From Oscillospiraceae bacterium (GTDB lineage Bacteria; Bacillota; Clostridia; Oscillospirales; Acutalibacteraceae), in the NCBI GenBank assembly GCA_031256825.1, contig JAIRPV010000036.1, positions 1 through 64,000 of the forward strand: DNA of 64,000 bases, in the 5' to 3' direction. Position numbers and translations under genes: made by a program. Of this stretch, positions 49,688 through 58,982 are shown in pieces; position 1 is the stretch's first letter, and every line of letters starts with the position of its first letter. Below the pieces are notes generated by a model. It ran no database searches. It was not told where the DNA came from and saw nothing but the letters and a program-made list of their open reading frames with translations.

Positions 49688-50560
49688 TCAATCCTGATTC
49701 CGGCTTTTGAGCTTCCTGGTTTGCAGCAATACCGCTGTCGTTACCAGTGTCAGCAGCGCCGCCAGCAGCAGAATACCCATTGTTGCCGCGAACGAAAGCG
49801 CGCTCCACAGCAACGCTTCCGAAAGCGCTGCGCCGATTCCTCTGCTGCGCGCGACGGTTTCTGTCAGGGCGTAATGCACGGTGTTCAGCCCCACTTTGTC
49901 GCTGTATTCCCCCAGGGCCACCAGCTTTTCTTGCAGCTCTTCTTCGATTTTGATCAGCTCGTTTTGCAGGCTGAGATAGTCGCCCATCGAAACGCTGTGC
50001 CCCTTCAGCGCTTCGTAGCGTTCTAGGCGGCGTTCGAGGTTTTCTTTTTCGGCCAAAAGCTGCTGATAAGCGCCGGTTCTGTCGGTAGAAGTCACATCAA
50101 TACTCTGTAGCTTGCCGATGCCTGTCAGCGCCGCCGTCAGTTCGTCGAACTTTTCAGGCCGCACGCCAACGCTGATGGTAAACGCGCGCGTGTCCGGCAG
50201 CCCGCCGCTGCGCTCTTCGAGCGTCAGCGCGCCGTTTGCTTGCAGAGCGGCCCGCGCGGCTTCCAGATCCGCTTCGTATTGCGTGCTGGTAGACGAAAGC
50301 GTGGCCACTTTTTCGTACTTTTGCTCCAGCCCGTTCCCGGCGCCGCCGTTGTTTGCTGCCGCAGTAACATTGGTGGCAATCTGGTTGGATACGCTGGACA
50401 GCTGCGGCCGATCAAAGTCATAGCCGTAGTCTGTCGGCGGCTCCGGCCCCAGCAAGTTCCAGGCGAAGCGCCCGGCAAACAGCAGTAAAAACAGCGCGAC
50501 AAGCGCCGCGATAATGCGCGGGACAAAGCGCCTGGTTTGGGATGGTACGATTGATTTCAT
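49688..50560 (-). CDS. DUF4349-domain membrane protein
   Basis: About 290 residues. An N-terminal membrane helix (about 16-36), an extracytoplasmic domain beginning near residue 80 (EKVATLSSTSTQYEADLEAA) with the DUF4349 hallmark AFTISVGVRPEKFDELTAAL and SIDVTSTDRTGAYQQLLAEK, a coiled coil (about 170-225), and a C-terminal membrane helix (about 250-275). The family is widespread, with no firm function. ATG at 50560 with AAAGGAAG upstream is preferred over an in-frame codon 42 bases earlier. It follows mfd by 38 bases. Confidence 0.88.
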   Translation of the reverse strand: MKSIVPSQTRRFVPRIIAALVALFLLLFAGRFAWNLLGPEPPTDYGYDFDRPQLSSVSNQIATNVTAAANNGGAGNGLEQKYEKVATLSSTSTQYEADLEAARAALQANGALTLEERSGGLPDTRAFTISVGVRPEKFDELTAALTGIGKLQSIDVTSTDRTGAYQQLLAEKENLERRLERYEALKGHSVSMGDYLSLQNELIKIEEELQEKLVALGEYSDKVGLNTVHYALTETVARSRGIGAALSEALLWSALSFAATMGILLLAALLTLVTTAVLLQTRKLKSRNQD

Positions 50561-50598
50561 AGGATCGCTTCCTTTCAAATGATTTGAGGTCAAATAAT

Positions 50599-53500
50599 TC
50601 ATGAGGCGAGCAGCGCGCGCTTGAGCGTTTGCAGCAGCGTTTCGCTCTTGCGCAGGGCAATGGCGATATAAGGCTTGCCGGAACCCGCCGAAACTTTTAC
50701 GCGGCCTGGCAGCGCCTGCGCCATGGACTGGATCAGGGGCATGTCGAGCGCTTCGATATAGAGCGCCGCGCGTTCGCCGCCGAGCCCGATTTCGAAGATC
50801 CCTTTTTCGGCCGCAGCCGCGCGCACCAAAGCGATGTCGATCAGCCCGAGCACGGGTTCCGGCGGTTCGCCAAAGCGATCAAGCAGCTCGTCGATGACGT
50901 CTTCCGCATCTTCCTGCGTGCGGATTTCCGCCATGCGCCGATACATGCCCAGCCGGTGGTTGACCGAGGCAATATAGCTTTCCGGAATGTGCGCGTCGAT
51001 GGGCAGATCGATCTTGCAATCGCGCATAGAGGCGGCGGGAACCTTTGCTGCAACGCCCTCCTGCAAAGCCTTTTCTTCGGCGACTGCCTCGGCCAGCATC
51101 TCCATATAGAGATCGTAGCCGATGGCTTCCAAATGGCCGTGCTGCTGCGCCCCGAGCAAACTGCCCGCCCCCCGCAGTTCCAAATCCCGCATGGCGATCT
51201 GGAAGCCGGAACCGAATTCCGTGTATTCGCGGATGGCTTCCAGCCGGTGCTGGGCAATTTCGGTCAGTTCCTTGCCGGGATGGAAGGTGAAATACGCGCT
51301 GGCGCGCCGGGCGCTGCGGCCCACCCGCCCGCGAATCTGGTGCAGCTGCGCCAAGCCCATGCGATCGGCGTCTTCGATGATGAGGGTATTCACGTTAGGC
51401 ACGTCAACGCCCGTTTCGATGATTGTGGTGCAGACGAGGATGTCTACTTCGCCCTCCAGCAAGCGCCGCCAAATGTCGCTGAGCGTCTCTTCGTCCATCT
51501 GCCCGTGGGCTACGGCAACCGTTGCTTCCGGGAGCAGTTCTTTGATCTGCGCGGCGCGGCGATCGATGCTTTCAACCCGGTTGTGCAAGTAATATACCTG
51601 CCCGGAACGCCGCAATTCCTGGTGCATGGCCTGCGCCAGCACGCCCATGTCGTGCTCTAGCACATAGGTTTGCACCGGATACCTGTCTTGCGGCGCTTCT
51701 TCCAAAACGCTCATGTCGCGGATCTCTGACATGGCCATATTCAAGGTTCTGGGGATAGGCGTCGCGGTCAGGGTCAGCACGTCCACATGGGGGTACCGCT
51801 CCTTGAGCCGCTCTTTTTGGGCAACGCCGAAGCGTTGCTCCTCATCTACGATGATCAGTCCCAGCTGATGGAACTCGATATTTTTCGACAGCAGCCGATG
51901 CGTGCCCACGATGATATCCAGGCTGCCGCGCTTGAGCCGCGCGAGGATTTTGCGGCTGTCGGCCGGGGAGACGAACCGGCTCAGCATGGCGGCTTCCAGC
52001 GGGAAGCCCTCGAACCTTCGCTGGATGGTCTGGTAATGCTGATAGGCCAAAATGGTGGTTGGAACCAGAATTGCCGTTTGCAGCCCTTCGGCCGCGCACT
52101 TAAACGCCGCGCGCAGAGCCACTTCCGTTTTGCCAAAGCCCACATCGCCGCACAGCAGCCGATCCATGGGGTATGGGCGTTCCATATCCTTTTTGATTTC
52201 ATCCACGCAGCGCAGTTGATCGGCGGTTTCTTCGAACTCAAAGCGCCGTTCGAAATCGTTCTGCATGTCGATATCTTCCGAAAAAGCGTGGCCATTGATC
52301 TTCAACCGCTGGGCATAAAGCGCGGTCAGTTCCTTCGCCAGATCTTTTACATTGGCCGCCGCGCGGCTTTTGGCTTTTTTCCATTCCGCTCCGCCGAGCC
52401 GGTTGAGCTTTACGCATTCATGATCCCGGGGGCCAACATATTTTGTCACTTGATCCAGCTGGGTGACCGGCAGATAGAGCATGTCGCCCTTGTTATAGCG
52501 GATCTGGATGTAATCTTTTTCGGCCCCGCCCGCATTCATGCCTGTAACGCCCTCGAAAATCCCGACGCCATGGGCCTTGTGCACCACATAATCGCCGGGT
52601 CTTAATTCCGTCAAGGAATGAAACGCGTTTTTTGCGCCCCCGTGTTTTTTGCCCGCCGCTTCCTGCCGCCTGTTGCGCGCGGCGGCTTTGGCGCCAAAGG
52701 TGATGATCGTCACTTTTTCCAGCGGGTATTCCGCCCCGGCGGACAGCGTCCCCGGCAGTACCGCGAAGATGCCTTTTGGGAAGGCGGCGGGCGGCGCCGG
52801 GCAATAGAGCGCGGGCAGGCCTTCGGCGCAAAGATCGTCGGCGAGGGTCTTTGCCGCTTTTTCTGTTCCGGCGAAAATTACGCACTGAAAGTCCCTGCGA
52901 TCCCTCAAATGATCGACGTCTTCCAGCAGCAGGCGCAGCAGGCCGTTCCATGGGGTCAGCTGACGGGCTGTCAGACTTACCAGATCGCGCACCGGCGTAT
53001 CGAAACTGCCGCGCGGCAGATGATCCATATAGATAACCCCGCGGTGCTGGGCTTCGTCGAGCAGCGCGTGCCAGCGTAGGCTGAAATTTTCAAGCCCGGC
53101 GCAAAGCGTGCCCTCTTCAAGGTATCCCTTGAAGTCTTCGTGCCACAGTTTTTCGCAGGCCTGCGCCCGTTCTTTCAGGTTAAAACTTTCGCCGAAGACG
53201 AGCAGGCCGCCGGGTTCCAGATAATCCAGAACCGTTGCCGCCCGCGGATAGATCAGCGGCAGATAGCGATCGATGGAGTTGGGGCGCATGCCCTCGCGCA
53301 ACAAATCAATATCGCCCTGCAACGATTGTTTTATTTTAACGCTGCCCTTGCCCCTGATGGTTGCGATCAGCGATTCTGCCAGGCGCAGCAGCGCTTCGGT
53401 GCTTTCGGGCACAATTTCGTTGGCTTGCAGCACGCGCAGTTCATTCAAAGGCTCAATCCGCCGCTGGCTTTCGGGTTCAAAACTGGCAACGGTGTCAATA

Positions 53501-54093
53501 CTGGCGTCCCAGAATTCAACGCGCGCTGGCAGTTCGCTTTGCGGGGGAAAGATATCCAGAATGCCGCCGCGCCGCGCGAACTGGCCCGGCCCTTCCACCT
53601 GTTCCGCCCGGGCGTAGCCCGCCCGCAGCAGCTTTTCTGTCAGCGTTTCGATCGAAATTTCATCCCCCGGGGTCAGGCTGAAGCTGCGTTGCTCCAGCGC
53701 TTCCGGCGGAACAGTGCGCTGCATGGCGGCTTCGGCGGAGCATACCAAGATGTCGCAGCGGCGCTGCGACATGGCGTCGAGCGCGGCCAGCCGCCGATGC
53801 TCGTATTCCCGCGAGCGGCTTTCAGAGGGCCGCAGCGCCAAATCCCGCGCGGGATAGAGCACCGCCCGCGCGCCGAAGGCCTGCAAATCGTCGCGCAGAC
53901 GCGCGGCCTGCATTTCGTCGGGCAAAACCACCAAAGCCCGCCGGGGCAGGTTTTCGCAGAGCGCGGCAATCAGGTGCGCTTTATGCACAGGAGATAGCCC
54001 AAGAACACCCATGGGCAGCCTGTGCCCACGGATGTCCGTCAGGATGTTATGCAGCTCGGGGGATTCCTGCAATAACGCAGAGAAGGAAGACAT
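50599..54093 (-). CDS. mfd: Transcription-repair coupling factor
   Basis: 1,164 residues. Mfd removes RNA polymerase stalled at DNA lesions and recruits UvrA. Order: UvrB-like region (about 1-350), RNA polymerase-interacting domain (about 490-560, LRPGDYVVHKAHGVGIFEGV), helicase core with Walker A GDVGFGKTE near 645, DEEQRFG near 750, translocation motifs TATPIPRTLNMAMSEIRDMS and RGRVGRS, and a C-terminal TRCF domain (from about 1000). Length is normal for the family. DUF4349, XRE-cupin and acyl-CoA synthetase genes follow on the same strand. Confidence 0.97.
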   Translation of the reverse strand: MSSFSALLQESPELHNILTDIRGHRLPMGVLGLSPVHKAHLIAALCENLPRRALVVLPDEMQAARLRDDLQAFGARAVLYPARDLALRPSESRSREYEHRRLAALDAMSQRRCDILVCSAEAAMQRTVPPEALEQRSFSLTPGDEISIETLTEKLLRAGYARAEQVEGPGQFARRGGILDIFPPQSELPARVEFWDASIDTVASFEPESQRRIEPLNELRVLQANEIVPESTEALLRLAESLIATIRGKGSVKIKQSLQGDIDLLREGMRPNSIDRYLPLIYPRAATVLDYLEPGGLLVFGESFNLKERAQACEKLWHEDFKGYLEEGTLCAGLENFSLRWHALLDEAQHRGVIYMDHLPRGSFDTPVRDLVSLTARQLTPWNGLLRLLLEDVDHLRDRRDFQCVIFAGTEKAAKTLADDLCAEGLPALYCPAPPAAFPKGIFAVLPGTLSAGAEYPLEKVTIITFGAKAAARNRRQEAAGKKHGGAKNAFHSLTELRPGDYVVHKAHGVGIFEGVTGMNAGGAEKDYIQIRYNKGDMLYLPVTQLDQVTKYVGPRDHECVKLNRLGGAEWKKAKSRAAANVKDLAKELTALYAQRLKINGHAFSEDIDMQNDFERRFEFEETADQLRCVDEIKKDMERPYPMDRLLCGDVGFGKTEVALRAAFKCAAEGLQTAILVPTTILAYQHYQTIQRRFEGFPLEAAMLSRFVSPADSRKILARLKRGSLDIIVGTHRLLSKNIEFHQLGLIIVDEEQRFGVAQKERLKERYPHVDVLTLTATPIPRTLNMAMSEIRDMSVLEEAPQDRYPVQTYVLEHDMGVLAQAMHQELRRSGQVYYLHNRVESIDRRAAQIKELLPEATVAVAHGQMDEETLSDIWRRLLEGEVDILVCTTIIETGVDVPNVNTLIIEDADRMGLAQLHQIRGRVGRSARRASAYFTFHPGKELTEIAQHRLEAIREYTEFGSGFQIAMRDLELRGAGSLLGAQQHGHLEAIGYDLYMEMLAEAVAEEKALQEGVAAKVPAASMRDCKIDLPIDAHIPESYIASVNHRLGMYRRMAEIRTQEDAEDVIDELLDRFGEPPEPVLGLIDIALVRAAAAEKGIFEIGLGGERAALYIEALDMPLIQSMAQALPGRVKVSAGSGKPYIAIALRKSETLLQTLKRALLAS

Positions 54094-54149
54094 AAATTAG
54101 ACCTTAAACGATAAACTTTTTAGCTGGAACAGGAAAGCCGGTGGGATAC

Positions 54150-55082
54150 TTAAGCGCTTTCGTTTTTGCCAACTTCCGCCAGGCTTTTCACCAGGCCGGC
54201 AATGCCCTGAATCTCGCTGGGAATGATGATCTTTGTGGCCTTGCCGTCGGCCGCGCGAACGAAAGCTTCCAGGCTTTGCAGCGTGAGATACCCTTCGTTC
54301 GGGTGTGCGGCGTTGATCAGGCGAATGGCTTCCGCGCGGGCGCGCTGCACGTCGAGGATGGCTTCGGCCTCGCCTTCCGCCTGGCGGATACGGGCCTGTT
54401 TTTCGGCTTCGGCACGCAGGATGGCGGCTTCTTTCTGGCCTTCGGCCTCGGTGATTTGCTTGGCTTTTTCGCCTTCGGCGGTCAGTATCTTGCTGGCTTT
54501 TTCGCCTTCGGCGCGCAAAATCGCCTCGCGGCGCTGGCGCTCGGCCTTCATCTGCTTCTCCATCGCGTCCTGGATTTCACGCGGGGGTTCGATGTTTTTC
54601 AGCTCCACGCGCCCTACCTTGATGCCCCATGGGTCGGTTGCTTCGTCGAGCACGGCGCGCATCTGGGTATTGATTGTGTCGCGGCTGGTGAGGGTATGGT
54701 CGAGTTCCAGATCGCCGATGATATTGCGCAGGGTGGTTGCCGTCAGGTTTTCGATGGCGATCACGGGATTTTCTACGCCATAGGTATACAGCTTTGGATC
54801 TGTGATCTGGTAAAACACAATGGAGTCCACGCGGATGGTGACGTTGTCGCGCGTGATCACGGGCTGGGGCGGAAAATCCGCCACCTTTTCTTTCAGCGAG
54901 ACCTGCTTGGAAATTTTATCGACGAAGGGAATTTTTACGTGCAGACCGGTTTGCCAGGTTTCTTTGTAGGTACCCAGGCGCTCGATGACGAACGCGTAGC
55001 TCTGCGGTACCACACGGATGTTGGCGATTGCCACAATGGCCCCGATGGCGACGACGATTGCGATAATAATCAATGCTGGCAT
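54150..55082 (-). CDS. SPFH/Band 7 stomatin-like protein
   Basis: 310 residues. An N-terminal membrane helix (MPALIIIAIVVAIGAIVAIA), the SPFH domain (about 20-205: VVPQSYAFVIERLGTYKETW, DVTIRVDSIVFYQITD after the start) and a coiled coil rich in Ala, Glu and Arg (about 180-250, REAILRAEGEKASKILTAE). Homologs (QmcA, YuaG-like) organise membrane microdomains. The nfeD gene 37 bases upstream is its usual partner. mfd lies 56 bases after the stop, without an evident promoter. Confidence 0.93.
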   Translation of the reverse strand: MPALIIIAIVVAIGAIVAIANIRVVPQSYAFVIERLGTYKETWQTGLHVKIPFVDKISKQVSLKEKVADFPPQPVITRDNVTIRVDSIVFYQITDPKLYTYGVENPVIAIENLTATTLRNIIGDLELDHTLTSRDTINTQMRAVLDEATDPWGIKVGRVELKNIEPPREIQDAMEKQMKAERQRREAILRAEGEKASKILTAEGEKAKQITEAEGQKEAAILRAEAEKQARIRQAEGEAEAILDVQRARAEAIRLINAAHPNEGYLTLQSLEAFVRAADGKATKIIIPSEIQGIAGLVKSLAEVGKNESA

Positions 55083-55118
55083 AATGCTGTCTCCTTTTCT
55101 CTGTCGTATTGCAACGCT

Positions 55119-55556
55119 TTAGTCGTTGAGTGCGACGATCATTTTCGCACCCTGAATTTCGATGGTTCGCACGGTTTGCCCCGCCTCTATGACGGAACCA
55201 TCCGCTGTGCGCGCGGTCCAGACCTGCCCCTGCACCTTGATTTGGCCGGTGCCCTTCAGATTGTTGATGTCTTGCAGCACGTCCGCCGTCTGCCCCACGC
55301 AACGATCGGCGTTTGTGGGCTGCGGCTGAAGCTTTTTGCGCATGCGGCGCACCAAAGGCCGGGTTGCCAGCAGCGAGATGACCGTTGCCGCAACGAACAG
55401 GATAATTTCGAGCCAAAGCTGCGCGTGCGCCAGATCGGCCAGCAACGCCACAAGCGCCCCCAGCGCAAACCAGATGGAAAACAACTGCTGCGACAGCGAC
55501 TCGAGAATCAGCGCGCCAACGACAAGCGCCAGCCAGACGATCCATGTATTCTCCAT
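55119..55556 (-). CDS. NfeD-like membrane protein
   Basis: About 145 residues: two membrane helices (about 6-45: IVWLALVVGALILE, IWFALGALVALLADL), a third hydrophobic stretch, then an OB-fold domain (NNLKGTGQIKVQGQVWTART, VRTIEIQGAKMIVAL). NfeD1b-type proteins pair with SPFH proteins, as here. The start at 55556 is preferred because it begins directly before the first membrane helix; an upstream in-frame codon at 55580 is possible. First gene of the SPFH operon with a promoter about 70 bases upstream. Confidence 0.9.
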   Translation of the reverse strand: MENTWIVWLALVVGALILESLSQQLFSIWFALGALVALLADLAHAQLWLEIILFVAATVISLLATRPLVRRMRKKLQPQPTNADRCVGQTADVLQDINNLKGTGQIKVQGQVWTARTADGSVIEAGQTVRTIEIQGAKMIVALND

Positions 55557-55627
55557 ATCATCCACACCCTTTCGTTTCAAGTGTCAGGATCCAAAGGGCA
55601 AAACGCCCCTTGCGCCTGTTCACGATT

Positions 55628-55656
55628 ATTATAACAGATCTATGTCAAAAAAGCAA
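55628..55656 (-). promoter_or_regulatory. Promoter of the nfeD-SPFH operon
   Basis: Minus strand: TTGCTT (55656-55651), 17 bases, TATAAT (55633-55628) with a TGT extension. A TTGACA 9 bases upstream of the -10 is too close to be used. Confidence 0.65.
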
Positions 55657-55743
55657 GCGAAAATGATCGGGGGAATGTAAATTTTTATGAGGATTTTTGA
55701 GGGGCGCGGCGCATAGGATGGCACAGGGAAAGGAGATGACCGC

Positions 55744-56253
55744 ATGGACTTGCGCGAAAAAACAAAAGCCCCGCCCATCCGGGTGCAGGGCGTCAACCTT
55801 GCCTATGCCGAGATGATGCTGGGCAATATCGGCGGGCGGAATTCTGAGATGTCCGCCGTGGCACATTATACATATAACCGCCTTGTGACACAGGACAGTT
55901 ACACGGAGGCTTCAAACCTTTACCATAAGATCCGGATCGATGAGATGCGGCATTTGGAGACGTTTGGGCGGCTGGCGCTGTTGCTGGGGGCTGAGCCGCG
56001 GCTCTGGCAGAGCGCGGCGAATGGCGCTGGCTGCGGCATGGAATACTGGAGCCCGGCCTATGTTTGCTACTGCACGGACGACCTGGAAAGCATACTCCAA
56101 AGTTCCATTGGGGAAGAACGGGACGCCATAGAAAAATACGAGGCGCAGACGGCGGCCATTGGCGATCCGTATGTGCGGGATATGCTCCGATGCGTGATCT
56201 GCGACGAAGACCGGCACATCACGATGCTGCGGGAACTGCTGGGACGGCTCTAA
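55744..56253 (+). CDS. Ferritin-like (rubrerythrin-type) diiron protein
   Basis: 169 residues of four-helix ferritin-like fold. Carboxylate/His pairs are in the right places: Glu in RNSEMSAVAHYTYNR, Glu and His in RIDEMRHLETF, Glu residues in IGEERDAIEKYEAQ and Asp/His in ICDEDRHITMLREL. It lacks rubredoxin cysteines, so it is closer to bacterial ferritin-like 'DUF' diiron proteins than to full rubrerythrin. A role in peroxide or oxygen stress, or in iron storage, is inferred. It is the only plus-strand gene in about 22 kb. GGAAAGGAG precedes the ATG. Confidence 0.85.
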   Translation: MDLREKTKAPPIRVQGVNLAYAEMMLGNIGGRNSEMSAVAHYTYNRLVTQDSYTEASNLYHKIRIDEMRHLETFGRLALLLGAEPRLWQSAANGAGCGMEYWSPAYVCYCTDDLESILQSSIGEERDAIEKYEAQTAAIGDPYVRDMLRCVICDEDRHITMLRELLGRL

Positions 56254-56255
56254 AA

Positions 56256-56282
56256 GGAAAGAAAATCCCGTTTGGCGGGGAT
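56256..56282 (-). terminator. Terminator of the gltD-like/pyk operon
   Basis: ATCCCCG and CGGGAT pair (one bulged C) on the minus strand, followed by TTTTCTTTCC. It lies in the 32-base convergent gap with the ferritin-like gene. Confidence 0.6.
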
Positions 56283-56285
56283 AGC

Positions 56286-57710
56286 TTAACAGCTTTCCCC
56301 GGCCACATGCACGCGCAGCATATTTGTTGTGCCGGACATGCCAAGGGGCACGCCGGCGGTAATCACCACAAGATCGCCTTCGCACAGCATGCCGTGGCTT
56401 TGCAGCAGTTCCACGGCGCGGGTGAATAGCGCGTCGGAGCTGGATTCCATGCCGATAACAAACGGGGCCACGCCCCACGAGAGATTCAGCTGGCGCGCCA
56501 CGCGCGCGCTGGCTGTGCAGGCCAGAATGCCAACCGCCGGGCGGTAGCGGGAAATCATGCGGGCTGTGGTGCCGGAAAGGGTCACGGTCACGATCGCGCG
56601 CGCATCCAGATCGTGCGCCGCAGCGCAGGTGGCGTGCGAAATCGCGTCGGTAACATTATAATGGTGGCCGGTGTATTCGCCGAATCGTTTTTTATAGTCG
56701 ATATCCGCCTCGGTGCGCCGGGCAATGCGATCCATCATCGCAACGGCTTCCACGGGGTAACTGCCCATGGCCGTTTCGCCCGAGAGCATGATGGCGCTCG
56801 TGCCGTCATAGATCGCGTTGGCCACATCCGTGGCCTCGGCGCGGGTTGGGCGGGGATGGTGAATCATGCTCTCGAGCATTTGTGTGGCTGTAATGACCTG
56901 CTTGCCGGCCTGATAGGCCTTCTTAATGAGCAGTTTCTGGAGCGCGGGCACCTGCTCGAGCGGCACTTCCACGCCCAAATCGCCCCGAGCGACCATAATG
57001 CCATCCGCGGCGTCGAGAATTTCATCGATATTATTCACACCCTCGGCGTTTTCGATCTTTGCGATGACCCAGATATCTGTGCCGCCCAGGCGCGCCAGCT
57101 CTTCGCGCAGCAGACGGATGTCCTGCGCGCAGCGGGTGAACGAGGCCGCAATAAAGTCGCAGCCGTTTTGCACGGCGAAGCGCAGATCTGCCCGATCCGC
57201 ACTGCTGATATATGGCATAGCAATGCGCGCGCCGGGCACGTTGATGCTCTTGTGATTGCCGAGCGTGCCGCCGTTGACAACCCGGCAGATGATGTCGGTG
57301 TCGTCCACGCGCTCCGCGACGAGTTCCACAAGGCCGTCGTCGATGAGGATGCGTGTGCCGGGCGCGATATCTTTGGGCAGGTCTTTGAACGAAATGGAAA
57401 CGGCGGCGGCGCTGCCTTCCAGTTCCCGCGCGGTCAGCGTAAACGCCTGCCCCTCTATGAGTTCCGCTTGGCCGCCCAAAAATGTGCCGGTGCGGATCTC
57501 GGGGCCTTTTGTGTCGCCAAGAATCGCCACGGGCAGGTTCAGCTCCTCGCGTAAACGCCGCAGCGTTTCGATGCGCCGCGCCTGTTCAGCGGGGGCGCCG
57601 TGCGAAAAATTGAGCCGCGCCACATCCATGCCCGCCAGAAGCAGCGCGCGCAGCGTCTCTTCATTATCGGTGGCGGGGCCAAGGGTGCCGATGATTTTCG
57701 TTTTTCTCAT
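56286..57710 (-). CDS. pyk: Pyruvate kinase
   Basis: 474-residue glycolytic enzyme making pyruvate and ATP from phosphoenolpyruvate and ADP. KIIGTLGPATDNEETLRALL, MDVARLNFSHGA and DTKGPEIRTGTF form the N-terminal core; IAKIENAEGVNNIDEIL contains the catalytic Lys and the metal ligand Glu; the signature ARGDLGVEVPLEQV follows. The C-terminal allosteric domain is present, without the extra PEP-utiliser domain found in Bacillus. The ATG overlaps the stop of the GltD-like gene by 4 bases. Confidence 0.97.
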   Translation of the reverse strand: MRKTKIIGTLGPATDNEETLRALLLAGMDVARLNFSHGAPAEQARRIETLRRLREELNLPVAILGDTKGPEIRTGTFLGGQAELIEGQAFTLTARELEGSAAAVSISFKDLPKDIAPGTRILIDDGLVELVAERVDDTDIICRVVNGGTLGNHKSINVPGARIAMPYISSADRADLRFAVQNGCDFIAASFTRCAQDIRLLREELARLGGTDIWVIAKIENAEGVNNIDEILDAADGIMVARGDLGVEVPLEQVPALQKLLIKKAYQAGKQVITATQMLESMIHHPRPTRAEATDVANAIYDGTSAIMLSGETAMGSYPVEAVAMMDRIARRTEADIDYKKRFGEYTGHHYNVTDAISHATCAAAHDLDARAIVTVTLSGTTARMISRYRPAVGILACTASARVARQLNLSWGVAPFVIGMESSSDALFTRAVELLQSHGMLCEGDLVVITAGVPLGMSGTTNMLRVHVAGESC

Positions 57711-58948
57711 GCTTTCGTCTCCTGTACGTATTCGTCGATGGCGGCCGCCACGCGGCGGCTGACTTGAACGGCTTCCACCACGGTTTTTGCGCCCGTTACC
57801 ACGTCGCCCCCGGCAAAAACGCCCGGGCGCGTGGTGTGCCCGCAGGTGTCGACCGCGACCAGGCCGTTTTCTTTCACATCAATGCCGGTGGTGGAACTGA
57901 CAATGACCGAGCGCGGCCCCTGGCTGATGGCGATAATCACGCTGCTGCATGGCTCGAGGGCTTCGGTACCCGGGATGGGCACGGCGCGCGGGTTTCCTTC
58001 ACCGTCCGCCTGGAGTTCCGTGTCGGCAAAGACGACGCCTTCCTCGGTAATTTCGATGGGCGCCTTGCGCAGCACAAGGGTAATGCCATCGATTTTCGCG
58101 TATTCCATTTCGTGGGGCCGGGCGGTTACGCCGGATGCATCCAGGTGGCAAAACAGGCGCACGCCGCGGCAGCCGTGGCGCACGGCGGTGCGGGCCACAT
58201 CCACGGCCACGTTGCCTGCCCCGATGACAATCAGCCGCTGCCCCAGACGATAAACCCCGGGGTTTTTCAGGTAATCGATCGCGTAGTGCACATGCCCCAG
58301 GCTTTCGCCTTTGATATTCAGCCGGTTGGGCCGCCAGACTCCAGTGCCCATAAAGACTGCGTCAAAGCCGTCGCGAAACAGATCGTCGATGATGAGATTC
58401 ATGCCGATGGTGGTATTGGGGCGAATGGTCACACCGGTTTGCAGCAGCGCTTCGCCCAATCGATCGATGACGGTTTTGGGAAGGCGGAATTCCGGAATTC
58501 CGTAACGCAGAACTCCGCCAATGCGATCGTGGCTCTCATAAATGGTCACGGCGTAATTGCGCTGGGCGAGGTAAAAGGCAATGGTGATCCCCGCCGGGCC
58601 AGATCCGATGATGGCTACGCGCCCGGCTTCGCCTGTGGAAGGCGTTGGGCGATAGATATTCAGGTAAAAATCGGAGATATATTTTTCTATCGCGCTGATG
58701 AACACCGGCATGCCCTTGCGGCCCAGCACGCAGTGCCCTTCGCACTGGTTTTCTTGATGGCAGACATGGCTGCAAACCAGCGAAAGCGGGTTGTTGGCGA
58801 AGAGCAGCGCCCCGGCCTGTTCCAGGCTGCCGCCCAGCAGCAGCGCGATCGCGTCGCGGACAGGCGTGCCTATGGGGCAGCCCTGCGCGCACTGCGGGTT
58901 TTTGCATTGCAGACAGCGCTTGGCGTCGTCGATGATATGCTTGCTCAA
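57707..58948 (-). CDS. GltD-like FAD/NAD(P) oxidoreductase
   Basis: About 413 residues. An N-terminal four-cysteine iron-sulfur motif (CLQCKNPQCAQGCPIG and CHQENQCEGHC), FAD dinucleotide site (IIGSGPAGITIAFYLAQ), a second Rossmann motif (VIGAGNVAVDVARTAVR) and the C-terminal GVFAGGDVVTG. This is the glutamate synthase small subunit/dihydropyrimidine dehydrogenase type of flavoprotein. No glutamate synthase large subunit is adjacent, so the partner is unknown; NfnB-like roles are possible. I chose a TTG start at 58948, 8 bases after GGGAGG, because the GTG at 58957 overlaps that site. It overlaps pyk by 4 bases. Confidence 0.88.
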   Translation of the reverse strand: MSKHIIDDAKRCLQCKNPQCAQGCPIGTPVRDAIALLLGGSLEQAGALLFANNPLSLVCSHVCHQENQCEGHCVLGRKGMPVFISAIEKYISDFYLNIYRPTPSTGEAGRVAIIGSGPAGITIAFYLAQRNYAVTIYESHDRIGGVLRYGIPEFRLPKTVIDRLGEALLQTGVTIRPNTTIGMNLIIDDLFRDGFDAVFMGTGVWRPNRLNIKGESLGHVHYAIDYLKNPGVYRLGQRLIVIGAGNVAVDVARTAVRHGCRGVRLFCHLDASGVTARPHEMEYAKIDGITLVLRKAPIEITEEGVVFADTELQADGEGNPRAVPIPGTEALEPCSSVIIAISQGPRSVIVSSTTGIDVKENGLVAVDTCGHTTRPGVFAGGDVVTGAKTVVEAVQVSRRVAAAIDEYVQETKA

Positions 58949-58982
58949 TCCGTGCACCTCCCGGGTCTCATAAACATGGTTC

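Noticed and set aside
54141-55634. 497-codon plus-strand open frame opposite the SPFH and NfeD genes
   Set aside because: Shadow frame; the opposite strand encodes two recognised families with start sites and a promoter.
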